Source: Nonomuraea ceibae
GTDB lineage: Bacteria; Actinomycetota; Actinomycetes; Streptosporangiales; Streptosporangiaceae
Length of the DNA stretch: 64,000 bases
Assembly (NCBI RefSeq): GCF_019396325.1
Contig: NZ_JAHKRO010000027.1
Location: forward strand, 21,660 to 85,659
Reading direction: 5' to 3'
The notes under the pieces were generated by a model. The model saw only the letters and a program-made list of their open reading frames with translations. It was not told where the DNA came from and did not search any database. Both the position numbers and the translations under genes were made by a program. Numbering within the stretch: position 1 is the first letter of the stretch; each line of letters begins with the position of its first letter. Of this stretch, positions 53,484-62,831 are shown piece by piece.

Positions 53484-55043
53484 TCAGGGGGCGGCGAGCA
53501 CGGGGACGTCGGTCACCTTGCCGAAGTTCTGCACCTGGTCCTTGACCTCGAACGTCACCGACTTGACGTCGTCGGGGGGCGCCGGGAAGTAGACGAAGAC
53601 GCGTTGCGTGCCACCGGGGCCGATGGCGGTGACCGCGTTCTCCACGAAGAAGGACTCGCTGCTGCGCACCGGGTAGTGACGCGCGCGGCGGCTCTCGTCG
53701 ACCACGGTGAACATCCCGTACGCCGAGTGGGTCACCCACTCGTGCTTGAACACCCCGCTGAACGGCTGCGGCTGAGGCACCGCGGCCACGTCCTGGTTCA
53801 GGTTGCGCACCTCGAAGCTGCCCACCAGGTAGGCGCCGTCGCGGTAGAACGGGTGCACGTCCACCTTGAGCTCGCCCCGGGTGATCGACCCGATCACGGG
53901 TCCGAGGTCGTCGCGGAACTCGGCGGGCGTCGAGTCCGACGGCGTGGTGGGCGCCTCCTGTTTGATCTTGTAGGAGATCTCCACCCGCCGGTTGCGGGCC
54001 CTGCCGTCCGGGTTGTCGCTTCCGTCCGGCCGCTGGTTCGCGGCCGTGGGCTCGCTCTCGCCCTTGCCGGTGGCCCGGTAGTCGTACGCGTCGCCGAGCC
54101 GGGTCGCCAGGTGGTCGCGTACGGCTCGCGCGCGCCGTTCGGAGAGCGTCTGGTTGTAGGAGGCGGAGCCCTTGCTGTCGGTGTGCCCTTCGATGAGGAG
54201 CGGCGGCTCGGCGCGTTCGCCGGTCTCCCGGGCCACTTCGTCGAGCACGGCGGTGGCCTTGGCGGACATGGTGGCCTTGTCGAAGGCGAACAGCACGTCG
54301 GTGCGCAGCGCGACGGTCTCGTCCGCGCCGGCCTGGGTGGTCGAGCGCTGCTCGGTCTCGACGAACTCCTGAAGGTCCTCCACCTGCGACCAGATCTCAC
54401 CCGCAGGCGGGGTGACCGGCCACTGGAACTCCTGGCCGGGCGCCGCGTCGCCGTCGTCCCGCGGCTTGGCGACCGGCGCCGCCGTCGCGGCCGTGACGGG
54501 AATGCCGGTCAGTTCGGCGAGCCCGTCGGCGCCGATCACGGTGACCTTCTCGACCTCGGGGGGAAGCGGCGGGAAGTACACCTCGACCGGGTAGCGGGTG
54601 CCCTCGCGCCAGGTCTCCGAGTCTCCGCCGGAGGTGACGTGCCTGGTGCCGAACGCCTTGCCGTCGCCGTCGTTCTCCCGCAGGGTCCAGTAGAGCTTCT
54701 TGCCGACCGGGTCGAGCAGCCAGAACTCGGCGAAGTGGTCGGGCAGTGTCCCGTGGCCGAAGTGCGGGCCTTGGAAGTCACCGGAGTCGCTGCTGAGCTC
54801 CATCTTCAGCGTGGTCAGTGACGAGTGCCTCTCGACGGCTTCGACCGTCAGGTCCATCACGGTCCCGGGGTAGACGACACCCTCCCGGGTGAACGTCCGT
54901 GCCTGGGTGGTCTGTGGCGCGGCGGCGCTGGTGGCGGACGCGGGCGGCGTCGGCGGCTCGGCGTCCGGGACCGGCGGCGGGCCGGAACAGGCGGTGAGCA
55001 GCACGGCACCGACGAGTAAGCACGTGCACGGGAGCGGTCTCAT
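53484..55043 (-). CDS. OmpA-family lipoprotein
   Basis: A 519-residue lipoprotein: signal peptide and lipobox LLTAC with Cys19, a beta-rich N-terminal region, an OmpA peptidoglycan-binding domain at about 240-365 (LLIEGHTDSKGSASYNQTLS, and GRARNRRVEI), and a further beta-rich C-terminal region that resembles the first. The OmpA domain probably ties it to the cell wall while the flanking domains face outward. An OmpA domain in a Gram-positive lipoprotein is known in actinobacteria but its role is unclear. Monocistronic. Confidence 0.9.
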   Translation of the reverse strand: MRPLPCTCLLVGAVLLTACSGPPPVPDAEPPTPPASATSAAAPQTTQARTFTREGVVYPGTVMDLTVEAVERHSSLTTLKMELSSDSGDFQGPHFGHGTLPDHFAEFWLLDPVGKKLYWTLRENDGDGKAFGTRHVTSGGDSETWREGTRYPVEVYFPPLPPEVEKVTVIGADGLAELTGIPVTAATAAPVAKPRDDGDAAPGQEFQWPVTPPAGEIWSQVEDLQEFVETEQRSTTQAGADETVALRTDVLFAFDKATMSAKATAVLDEVARETGERAEPPLLIEGHTDSKGSASYNQTLSERRARAVRDHLATRLGDAYDYRATGKGESEPTAANQRPDGSDNPDGRARNRRVEISYKIKQEAPTTPSDSTPAEFRDDLGPVIGSITRGELKVDVHPFYRDGAYLVGSFEVRNLNQDVAAVPQPQPFSGVFKHEWVTHSAYGMFTVVDESRRARHYPVRSSESFFVENAVTAIGPGGTQRVFVYFPAPPDDVKSVTFEVKDQVQNFGKVTDVPVLAAP

Positions 55044-55123
55044 CCTGCGGATCCCTCAGGTCGCCGACACACCTCTCGTCCATGATATTGGTCATCCGTG
55101 ATCGTGACGGGGATTCCGCGGCG

Positions 55124-55763
55124 TCAGGACGGCCCGATCCGGACGGCGACGCCGTCGAGGATGAGATCCAGCCCGAGCGTGAAGTCCAGGTCGGCGACCG
55201 CCGCGTCGGGGGTGTCCGCCGGCAGCGTCTCGAACAGCGCGGAGGCGAACAGCCGGGCCGTCTCGGGGAAGCACCCCGGATCGACGAGCCGGGCCAGCGC
55301 GCGGCCGTAGTCGCGTTCGGCGCCGGCCTGTCCCTGGCCTGCGGGCCTGCCTTCGGCCAGCTCGCCGTGCTGCCGCACCGACTGGACCACGTAGCCGTTG
55401 ATCAGGGTCAGGACGCCGACCTTGTGCGCCCAGTCGAGCCCGGTGCCGGAGCGATCTGGTTGGGCCCGGAGGGCGGTCCGGAGGTGGGCACGCGGGTCAG
55501 CCAGGGCCGGCGGCGGCGTCGGCCATGAGCGTCAGCAGCTCGTTCTTGGAGCCGACGTATCGGTAGAGCGACATGCCGGTGAAGCCGAGGCTCTTGGCCA
55601 CCTTGGGGATCGTCACGCCGCCGAGCCCGTCGCGGTCGGCGATCTCCACGGCGGCGGCGACGACCAGGTCGACGTCGAGGGCTGCGGGCCGCCCCAGCCG
55701 CGAGGACTCCGGCAGCCGCCACAGCCGGCGCAGCGCCGGCGGAACGAAGTCGTCGCTGGTCAT
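55124..55763 (-). pseudogene. TetR-family regulator, broken by two deletions
   Basis: The helix-turn-helix part (VTIPKVAKSLGFTGMSLYRY) is intact up to MADAAAGP, then stops. A piece of the ligand domain, TRVPTSGPPSGPNQIA, is in the next frame, and the remainder, GLDWAHKVGVLTLINGYVVQ to the end, in a third. Two deletions at about 55500 and 55450 removed segments of the protein and broke the frame. The upstream sequence near 55815-55835 (GTTTATCTGTGAAAC) may be its old operator. Confidence 0.85.
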
Positions 55764-56056
55764 GGCTTCCTTGTTCGCCCCGGAAGGTCAGCCGTCATTA
55801 CGCCAGAGCCCCTTTTAGTTTATCTGTGAAACAAAATCGACGGAAGGGCGGAATGGCCACCACGCGGACATGGAGAGGGCCGGTCTGGCGCGACACGGTC
55901 GTCTTCCCCCCTCAGCGACAGCCACCTCGCGTACATCTGGAGCCCTGACAGGAGGCCGGGCGACACCTCGGGCCTGTGGGGCCCGTGGTACTCGTTCTTG
56001 AGCGATCCCCACTGATCTCTGCACTCAGCCTCCTCGAAGGCCCGTACATGACGAAG
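55764..56056. other. 293-base gap with a short coding fragment
   Basis: The + strand at 55916-56013 reads DSHLAYIWSPDRRPGDTSGL and WGPWYSFLSDPH followed by a stop. It looks like the end of a lost gene that I cannot name. No other feature is seen. Confidence 0.35.
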
Positions 56057-56081
56057 GGCCCGGAGGAATGCCCCCCGGGCC
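56057..56081 (-). terminator. Terminator hairpin
   Basis: A GGCCCGG/CCGGGCC stem with further inner GG/CC pairing and a short loop lies 17 bases past the stop of the small secreted protein gene. Confidence 0.6.
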
Positions 56082-56097
56082 GCAGGTGATCAGGTGG

Positions 56098-56364
56098 CTA
56101 CCGGGTCAGCACCATCAGCGTGAAGAAACCGGTGTACGTGCAGTAGTAGGACAGGTAGGCGCCGCTGCTCCTCAGCGCCTTGCCCTTGGCTACGCACTTG
56201 GCCTCGGACGAGTAGTCGCCGTACTTGATCCAGGTGGAAGCGGCGGCCGAGGTGACCGACGCGGTCGTGGCGCCGGCGGGCGCCGCCAGCGCGAATCCCG
56301 TCGCCGTAGCCAGAGCGACCGCCGCGAACGAGGTCGCGGCGGCGCGGGTGAGCTTGGTGGACAT
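56098..56364 (-). CDS. Small secreted protein
   Basis: An 88-residue protein with a clear signal peptide (cleavage probably after APAGA or ATTA, about residue 32-34) and a mature part of about 55 residues with two Cys (AKCVAKGKAL and YYCTYTG) that probably form a disulfide. Small secreted proteins of this type are common in actinomycetes and mostly uncharacterised. A 22-base near-palindrome lies 58 bases upstream. Confidence 0.8.
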   Translation of the reverse strand: MSTKLTRAAATSFAAVALATATGFALAAPAGATTASVTSAAASTWIKYGDYSSEAKCVAKGKALRSSGAYLSYYCTYTGFFTLMVLTR

Positions 56365-56421
56365 GAAGCATCCCTTCGGGGGGTCGGGCAGCTACGCAGC
56401 GGAATAGTAGATCATTTCCGC

Positions 56422-56443
56422 CATGACCATGATCATAATCATG
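56422..56443. promoter_or_regulatory. 22-base near-palindrome upstream of small secreted protein
   Basis: Arms CATGACCATGA and TCATAATCATG pair except for two positions. Centred on ATGATCAT, 58 bases from the gene start at 56364, it is a likely operator. It faintly resembles metal-uptake regulator boxes, but no assignment is possible. Confidence 0.5.
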
Positions 56444-56474
56444 TGCCCGGCATGCGGCTCCCACCACCCCGCGT

Positions 56475-56802
56475 TTGCGGTCCTCACGCCCAGGTGGAGG
56501 CCCCGGCGTCATCACGCTGTCCCGGCCGCTGCCCGTCATCGGCGGCGAGCTGAACATCGACCGACAACTGTTCCTCGGCAGCCTCCGTGCCGCGGCGCTG
56601 GACGCCTCCCAGCCGCGTACGCGCCTGACCGGAGCCGATGAAGCCCGGCGGCTCCCCGAGACCGAACTGGCCGTCGTACGAGATCCGCGACGTCGAGGGC
56701 CTGCCCACGATGATCGGGCGGGTGGCGTCGCTGGTCACCCAGCGCATCGTGGAGGACGGCCCGGCGTTCGCGATCAGGCCGCGTTCATTCCGCACTGCCT
56801 GA
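56475..56802 (+). pseudogene. Frameshifted gene of unknown function
   Basis: The first part reads GVITLSRPLPVIGGELNIDR, QLFLGSLRAAALDASQPRTR and ETELAVV. Near 56675 the sensible sequence moves to another frame: YEIRDVEGLPTMIGRVASLV, then TQRIVEDGPAFAIRPRSFRT, and stops at 56802. Codon use is good on both sides, so this is one gene broken by a single frameshift. I do not recognise the family. Confidence 0.5.
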
Positions 56803-56998
56803 TCAGCTAAAGACCGGTGACGGCTCGCGGCAAAGATTCGGCAGGCCGCCGGCCATGTACGAAGCCCTCGGGTTACCCGGCGGCACCGCCAGGGCACAGC
56901 ACGGGATGTTGAACGCAGGGGACGGGCTCGCATCGGCGCCGCCAGATCTCCGCAGGACTGTCGGGCGCAGTGGCGCTCGCTGGCACTCGAGGCAGGCC

Positions 56999-59551
56999 AT
57001 GGAGCTCTCCAACAGCAAACGGATCCTTCGCTCGGCCAACTACACCCAGATCAAGCTCAGCGCCACGGAGTTCGCCGAGGAGGACCGGCGGCCCGGCCGG
57101 GCGTTGGAGAAACTGAACTTCATCGACCAGATCCCCCTGACGCCGGACGAGCTCGAAGCCGGCGTTGAGAAGCTGATGCGGCAGGAGGACGAGGCCCAGC
57201 AGCGGCAGGACGCCGGCGAGGGCTACGACCGGTCGCACCTGCAGCAGGTCGTCAACGTGAAGCGGGAGCTGTCGCGCGCGTCCCTGGCGCCTGATGTCTT
57301 CTCCCGGATGGCGCCGACCGCCGCCGCGATCCCGATCTCCGCACTCTTGGCGGTCGCGCGCAGCGCGGTGAGCGGCGACCTCGGCGGAGGGGGGAGCCTG
57401 CAGATCGACGCCTTCGAGCAGACCTTCAAGGTGGCGCCTGTCGGGCGTCTCCACCTCGAACGCATCGAAATGTACCCGGCGGGCATCGAACGCGGGGAAT
57501 TGATGTTCACCATCCCGCTGGCACCCAAGGAGACCATTACCGTCTCTCACAAGGAATGGTCCACGACCGGCGAAGAGTACGAGAACATCGTCCAGGACTT
57601 CTTCGAGAGTTACAGCGAACGCGGCGTAGCGGAGAAGACCGACGCCTCGCTCTCCGCCGAGAACGAGAGCAAGCACGCCAGCGCCTTCAACTTCCAGGCC
57701 GTCGCGTCAGGAAGCTATGGACCGGTGTCCATGACGGTCACCACGGGGCTGACCAGTACGTCGGACAATCGTGAAGCGCTCAAGACGAGCACGCAGCGCT
57801 CCCGCGAGGTGACGGAGAAGGCATCCTCCCGCTCCCGGCAGGAGCACAAGATCTCGCTCAAGCTCGAGAAGAAGTCGGGCGTGGAGGACAGCTCTTTCCG
57901 CACCATCACCAATCCGAGCGATACCAAGGCGCTGCGCATCGATTTCTACCGCATGATGCGCAAGTGGCGCACCGATCTGTTCCGGTACGGGCTGCGGCTG
58001 ACCTTCGACATCATGGTGCCCAATCCCGGAGCTCGGCTCTGGGCGCTGTACCGCCAGGTTCGCGAGCTCGACGCGCAGATCAGGAAGCCGTTCGTCTTCC
58101 CGCTCACCCTCGACCAGCTGACCGACGCCAACTGGAGCGCGGAGGCGACGAAATGGAGTGCGGCGGTCGATCCGCCCCCGCCGGCTAAAACGGCTTTGAG
58201 TGATTCCAGGAAGCTCCACAATCCCGACCCGCCCGATCCCGGCGTCAATCTCGAAGTGTTCGAATTCATCGCCCCGGACGGCTACACAGTGGGCTCCGAG
58301 GTCGCGGGTACGGGAAGCTGGACGGGCGAGCACGACAATCCCGCCATGCAGATCCCGCCGCCCGTCGTGATGCAGGTCACGCCCGGTTCCTTTCCTCACA
58401 GCGGCACGTTCCTCTTCACGTCCGAGGCGCGCGGCGGCTCGAAGAAGAAGGTGCTGGAGATCCTCTACCTTCCGTCGGAGCTCATTCACTTGACGGTCAG
58501 GGCCGGAGCGAACCGCACGCCGGAGGCGTTCGCGTCCTGGCGGCAGCAGGCGTGGTCGGCGATGCGTGACGCCGCGTTCAACGCCTACCGCGAAGAGATC
58601 GCCCGCCTGCAGGAGCAGCGTGACCGCCTGTGGGCCGATCTGACGAGCAAGGACACCTTGACGCTGCGCAGGCTGGAGCGCGAGGAGCTGATCCGGCAGG
58701 TCATCACCTGGCTGCTGGGCCCCGACTACCGGGTCTCCCCGGCGAAGACGAGCGTGCTTCTGAAGAAGATCGTCGGCGACGAGCAGAAAGACTTGCCCGA
58801 CGACCAGACCGGGGGCGCCGACCAGCATCAGCTGACGCCGGCGGACTGGGCGAATCTCAAAGAGATGGGTGACGTCGTCAAGTTCGTGCACCATGCGGTG
58901 GAGTGGGAGAACCTGCTCTACTTCCTGTATCCGTACTTCTGGGGATCGGACGACCTGGCGCGGGAGAAGATGCTGTTCGAGCACCCGGACGTCAACCACC
59001 GCGACTTCCTGCGCTCCGGATACGCGCGCATCGTCATTCCGGTCCGTCCGGGCTTCGAGGAGCAGTTCACGAAGCTGATCGACTCGGGCAGTCTCGGCGG
59101 CACCGGGTCCACCCCTTACCTGCCGATCGCGCAGGAGATAGCCAATCATGCCCGGACCAACTACATGGGCATCCCTCCGGCCAACCCTGAGACGCACGCC
59201 CGCCCGCTGCTGCTTCCTCAGCAGCGTAAGACCTGGGCGACGATGGAGCAGGTGATCCTGAAACTGGAGGAGTTCTACAAGGCCAACGGGAGCTATCCCA
59301 GCGCGCTGTCCAGTCTTTCGGGCGGGCCCTTCATCGACGCGTGGGGGAAGGCGCTCAAGTACACCATGCCAGGCTCGAGCAACGACTACGACCTGTTCTC
59401 CTTCGGCGCCGACGGTGATGAAGGCGGAACAGGGGCCGATGCCGACATCTCCGCCGGCGCGGCAGCCTCGCTGGTCGGCACCTGGTACGACTACACACCG
59501 ACGAGCGGCATCGACATCGAGCTGAACAGCAAGCTCGACACCACGGCGTGA
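56999..59551 (+). CDS. Large protein of unknown family with C-terminal GspG-like domain
   Basis: An 850-residue protein with no signal peptide or clear membrane helix. The first 700 residues match no family I know; they contain a Ser/Thr-rich segment (about 255-310) and the striking MMRKWRTDLFRYGLRLTFDI followed by MVPNPGARLW (about 320-350). Residues about 740-820 match the C-terminal domain of type II secretion pseudopilin GspG: VILKLEEFYKANGSYPSALS, IDAWGKALKYTMPG and DYDLFSFGADGDEGGTGADA. The GspG leader and hydrophobic helix are absent. ATG 56999 has GAGG upstream. It is followed after 34 bases by a membrane-protein gene. Confidence 0.8.
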   Translation: MELSNSKRILRSANYTQIKLSATEFAEEDRRPGRALEKLNFIDQIPLTPDELEAGVEKLMRQEDEAQQRQDAGEGYDRSHLQQVVNVKRELSRASLAPDVFSRMAPTAAAIPISALLAVARSAVSGDLGGGGSLQIDAFEQTFKVAPVGRLHLERIEMYPAGIERGELMFTIPLAPKETITVSHKEWSTTGEEYENIVQDFFESYSERGVAEKTDASLSAENESKHASAFNFQAVASGSYGPVSMTVTTGLTSTSDNREALKTSTQRSREVTEKASSRSRQEHKISLKLEKKSGVEDSSFRTITNPSDTKALRIDFYRMMRKWRTDLFRYGLRLTFDIMVPNPGARLWALYRQVRELDAQIRKPFVFPLTLDQLTDANWSAEATKWSAAVDPPPPAKTALSDSRKLHNPDPPDPGVNLEVFEFIAPDGYTVGSEVAGTGSWTGEHDNPAMQIPPPVVMQVTPGSFPHSGTFLFTSEARGGSKKKVLEILYLPSELIHLTVRAGANRTPEAFASWRQQAWSAMRDAAFNAYREEIARLQEQRDRLWADLTSKDTLTLRRLEREELIRQVITWLLGPDYRVSPAKTSVLLKKIVGDEQKDLPDDQTGGADQHQLTPADWANLKEMGDVVKFVHHAVEWENLLYFLYPYFWGSDDLAREKMLFEHPDVNHRDFLRSGYARIVIPVRPGFEEQFTKLIDSGSLGGTGSTPYLPIAQEIANHARTNYMGIPPANPETHARPLLLPQQRKTWATMEQVILKLEEFYKANGSYPSALSSLSGGPFIDAWGKALKYTMPGSSNDYDLFSFGADGDEGGTGADADISAGAAASLVGTWYDYTPTSGIDIELNSKLDTTA

Positions 59552-59585
59552 TCGCCGCACGCCCGGCACCAGGAGGCGTGTGGTC

Positions 59586-61508
59586 ATGAGACGGCGCGTC
59601 TGCATGGTCCCGAGCAACACGCTGAGCTCGACGCAGGCCAGCACGTTCGCTCTGAAGATCATCGAAGGGCCGATCTTCCTCGACTATCTGAGCGAGACGC
59701 TGGGCCAGCCCGTCCAGTTGTTCAGGCAGCACGTTCCGGGCGTGCAGGACTGGTGGGACGTGGGGGAGATCTCCTACGCCGCCGTCCTGTCGACCCGCCA
59801 CAAGGGGAAGGTCACCTTCGAGGCCCTGCGCGCCGACCGGAACCTGCCGCGCCCGGACATCTCCACGTTCAACGGTCCACGAGTCTCCCGGTTCTTCAGC
59901 TTCGGGTTCACGACGGTGACCAAGGCTCCGCCGATCGGTCCGCCGCCTCCCGGGGGCGGCCGGTCGGAGATCTACGAGATCAAGCCGCGCAACCATAGAG
60001 GGGAAGCAGACGCGCTGCAGAAGCTGGTCGACGTCGAGGCCAGTTACGTACGGCACCGGATCAGCGGGATTTACAGCCGTGGCACGACCTATCCGTTCCT
60101 GGTCGTCAAGGAGATCCCCCTGGAGTGCAAGTTCATCGCCGTCTGGCGCTACCTGATGAACCTGTGGCTGGCCCCGCTCAAGATCGCCATCGCCTCGATC
60201 GACATCGAGGTCCAGCGCAGGCACCCCGGCGTCCTGCTGTACAGGATCTGCGTCACCCTGGACGGCCCTGAACGGCTCACCCAGGACGAGGCCGATCGCG
60301 TGGCCAACTTCGCCGTGAGAATGTTGCTGGAGGTCAACACGCTCGGTGCCTCCGCGGAGGCCAAGAGCGCCACCAAGGCCATCACCGAATCGCTGCAACC
60401 CGCCGACCCCAAGGCCACTCCCCCGCGGCAGACCTCGCCGGTCGTCGCGGGCAAGGACCTGTCCAAGACCCCCTACCTGTCCATCGTCGCGGACTCCATC
60501 GTGGACGAGATGCGCGACGGCCTCGCCGCCATCCGCGACTCCATGTACTCCCGGCTCATCGGAGCTCCGGGAGAACGGTATTTCCTCTGCTGCGACGAGG
60601 CCTACTACGCCAACGCGATCGAAGGGCCGAAACGCGCGCGCCTCGCCTCTCAGATCAGAATGCTCGGCACCGGAGGGCAAGCCCGCGCGGCGGCCGGAAA
60701 GTCGATGGCCGGCTTGCTCCCGACCTTCAGCATCACCGGCGCGGAGCTGGTCAGAGGGCTGCCCGACATGGCCGTCGCAGTGGGCCGGTGGGCCCTCGAT
60801 CATCCGACGGAGACTCTCGTCATCGTTTCCGTCGCCATCGTGGTGACCGCCGCGCTCATAGTTTCCGCCGGCGGTGTGGCGCTTCCCGCGGTCGCGGCGG
60901 CGGAGGGCACGGCGCTCGCGGGGGCGGCCACCACCGCGGAGATCGTCACCGCGGAAGGGGCGGCCCTCGGCATGCCGGCCACCATCATGGCCCAGACGCC
61001 CGGCGCAGCGAGCGTCGCCGCGGCCGCCGTACCCGATGCCGTCCTCGTCACGGGTGAGACGGCCGGTACGTCGCTGGCCTCGGCGCCCGCGTGGCTCAGA
61101 TCCGCCCTCGCCTCCAGGGCGACCGCCGCGGAACTGGCCGAGATCGCCGGGCAGAAGCAGATCGACGAAATGCTGATCAACGTCATGGCGGAAGTGGCGC
61201 GACGCAAGGTGCTGCCCGCCGTGGTGTCGGCCGGAGCGGTCGCTCTGGTGGGTCTCGCGCCGTCCGCCGCTTTCGCGGCCACCCCACCCACCACCACCGG
61301 TGCCGGCGCCGGCCCGATGGTCGGCATGACCACCGGGCGCCTCTACCTGATCAAGGTTCCGTCGGTCCTGCCCTATCCGTTCTCTTCGCCGCCCCCACTC
61401 CATCAGGTCTTCGACGCCGAGCGATACGTCGACAAGACCGCCCGCCTCTCCGGCCCGCAACCCATAATCGGAAATGTACGGATGCTCGGCAGCCTCAGAG
61501 TCACCTGA
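59586..61508 (+). CDS. Membrane-associated protein of unknown family, partner of upstream gene
   Basis: A 640- to 641-residue protein. The N-terminal 330 residues appear soluble and globular (FALKIIEGPIFLDYLSETLG, then VFRQHVPG-like text and LMNLWLAPLKIAIASIDIEV). A strong hydrophobic helix follows at about 415-435 (LVIVSVAIVVTAALIVSAGG), then an Ala/Thr-rich region and a second hydrophobic stretch (AVVSAGAVALVGLAPSAAFA) ending in a signal-peptidase-like site. ATG 59586 lies nine bases after AGGAGG. It forms an operon with the GspG-domain gene. No enzyme motif was recognised. Confidence 0.75.
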   Translation: MRRRVCMVPSNTLSSTQASTFALKIIEGPIFLDYLSETLGQPVQLFRQHVPGVQDWWDVGEISYAAVLSTRHKGKVTFEALRADRNLPRPDISTFNGPRVSRFFSFGFTTVTKAPPIGPPPPGGGRSEIYEIKPRNHRGEADALQKLVDVEASYVRHRISGIYSRGTTYPFLVVKEIPLECKFIAVWRYLMNLWLAPLKIAIASIDIEVQRRHPGVLLYRICVTLDGPERLTQDEADRVANFAVRMLLEVNTLGASAEAKSATKAITESLQPADPKATPPRQTSPVVAGKDLSKTPYLSIVADSIVDEMRDGLAAIRDSMYSRLIGAPGERYFLCCDEAYYANAIEGPKRARLASQIRMLGTGGQARAAAGKSMAGLLPTFSITGAELVRGLPDMAVAVGRWALDHPTETLVIVSVAIVVTAALIVSAGGVALPAVAAAEGTALAGAATTAEIVTAEGAALGMPATIMAQTPGAASVAAAAVPDAVLVTGETAGTSLASAPAWLRSALASRATAAELAEIAGQKQIDEMLINVMAEVARRKVLPAVVSAGAVALVGLAPSAAFAATPPTTTGAGAGPMVGMTTGRLYLIKVPSVLPYPFSSPPPLHQVFDAERYVDKTARLSGPQPIIGNVRMLGSLRVT

Positions 61509-61693
61509 CCTGCACTGACGTCCCGCCGGGCCAGGGCCAGCCGGAAGAGCCGCGGTGATGCGTATCCGGAGTTGAGGAACAGCGGTACGGCCATGAGCGG
61601 TGAGAATGATCTTGGCGTTTCCGCTGGTCGTGAGCACTACAGCTCGATCACGATGCGGACGAGCCAGCCGATCAGGTAGCTATCGTCCGCTTC

Positions 61694-62830
61694 ATGCCGG
61701 TTGAGTTTCTGACGGATGAGCAGGCTGCGGCGTATGGGACGTTCGCCGAGGTGCCGATGCGGTCGGAGCTGGAGCGGTTCTTCTATCTGGACGATGTCGA
61801 CCGGGACTTGATCGCGTTGCGCCGCACGCGCTCGCACCAGCTCGGGTTCGCTCTCCAACTGACGACGGTTCGCTACGTCGGGCTGTTCTTGAGGATTCGC
61901 TGGAGGTGCCGTGGCCGGTGGTGGAGTACCTGGCCGAGCAACTCGACATCGCCGATCCCTCGTGGGTGAAAGCGTGTACCCGCCGCACGCAGACGGCCTA
62001 CGAGCATGCGTGGGAGATTCGCGACGCCTACGGCTACAAGGTGTACGAGGATCACGAGATGGGCCGGGAATTCCGGACCTTCCTCCACGGCCGGGCGTGG
62101 ATCCACGCCGAGGGACCGGTCGCTCTGTTCGACCACGCGGTGGGCTGGCTGCGCCGGCATCGGGTGCTCTTACCCGGCGTCCATGTGCTGGCCCGGCAGG
62201 TCTCCGAGGTCCGCAAGGCAGCGGAGAGCCGGCTGCACGCGACGGTCGCCAAGGCCACCCGCCAGGTGGATCCGGCGCTGCCCGGCCAGCTACTCGCACT
62301 GCTGGAGATCCCGGTAGGCAAGCGATGGTCGGATCTGGAGCGGCTGCGGAAACCACCGACTCGCAACTCCGGCAGCAGCCTGGCCAAGGCGCTGCATCGG
62401 GTAGAGGAGATCTCCGCCTTCGACCTGGGACGGCTCAAGCTCGCGCATGTGCCGCCGAACAGACTGTCGGCACTGGCTCGGCAGGCGATGAACAGCAAGA
62501 CCTCCAACCTGGGACGGCCCAGCGAGCCCAAGCACACCGCGCTGGTGTGCAACCTGGAAGCGATGGCCATCGACGACGCGCTGGATCTGTTCGCGCTGCT
62601 GATGTCCACCAAGCTGATCAACCCGGCCCGGCGCGGGACCGACAAGGAGCGCCTGGCCATGCTGCCGAAATTGGAGGGAGCCTCCCGGATCCTGGCGAGG
62701 GCTTCCCGGGTGTTGATCGAGCGGCTGCAGGCGGTGGAGGAGACCCAGACGGACCTGGATGTCGCCGCGTTGTGGGCGGCGCGTTGTGCCATTCACCGGC
62801 ACGGGCGGGACGGATACGGGAAACTTTCCC
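61694..62830 (+). pseudogene. Tn3-family transposase, frameshifted and truncated
   Basis: The start MPVEFLTDEQAAAYGTFAEV and LGFALQLTTVRYVGLF are typical of Tn3-family transposases. A single base is missing at 61890-61891; the next frame continues DSLEVPWPVVEYLAEQLDIA through WEIRDAYGYK and further conserved regions to DVAALWAARCAIHRHGRDGY. There it stops at the start of the DinB-like gene. Only the first 380 or so of about 1000 residues remain, without the DDE catalytic region. No resolvase or clear right terminal repeat was seen. Confidence 0.9.
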
Positions 62831-62831
62831 A

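Noticed and set aside
57707..59662. A 651-codon minus-strand frame opposite the GspG-domain gene
   Set aside because: Low-complexity, Arg/Val/Glu-rich text with no motif; the + strand frame carries the recognisable GspG domain and a ribosome site.
59355..61637. A 760-codon minus-strand frame over the second unknown gene
   Set aside because: Composition is Gly/Arg/Asp-rich antisense; the + strand has a ribosome site, membrane segments and operon spacing.
61600..61650. Possible left terminal inverted repeat of the Tn3 element
   Set aside because: The sequence GGCGTTTCCGCTGGTCGTGAG is suggestive, but no GGGG end or matching right repeat was found, so it cannot be supported.
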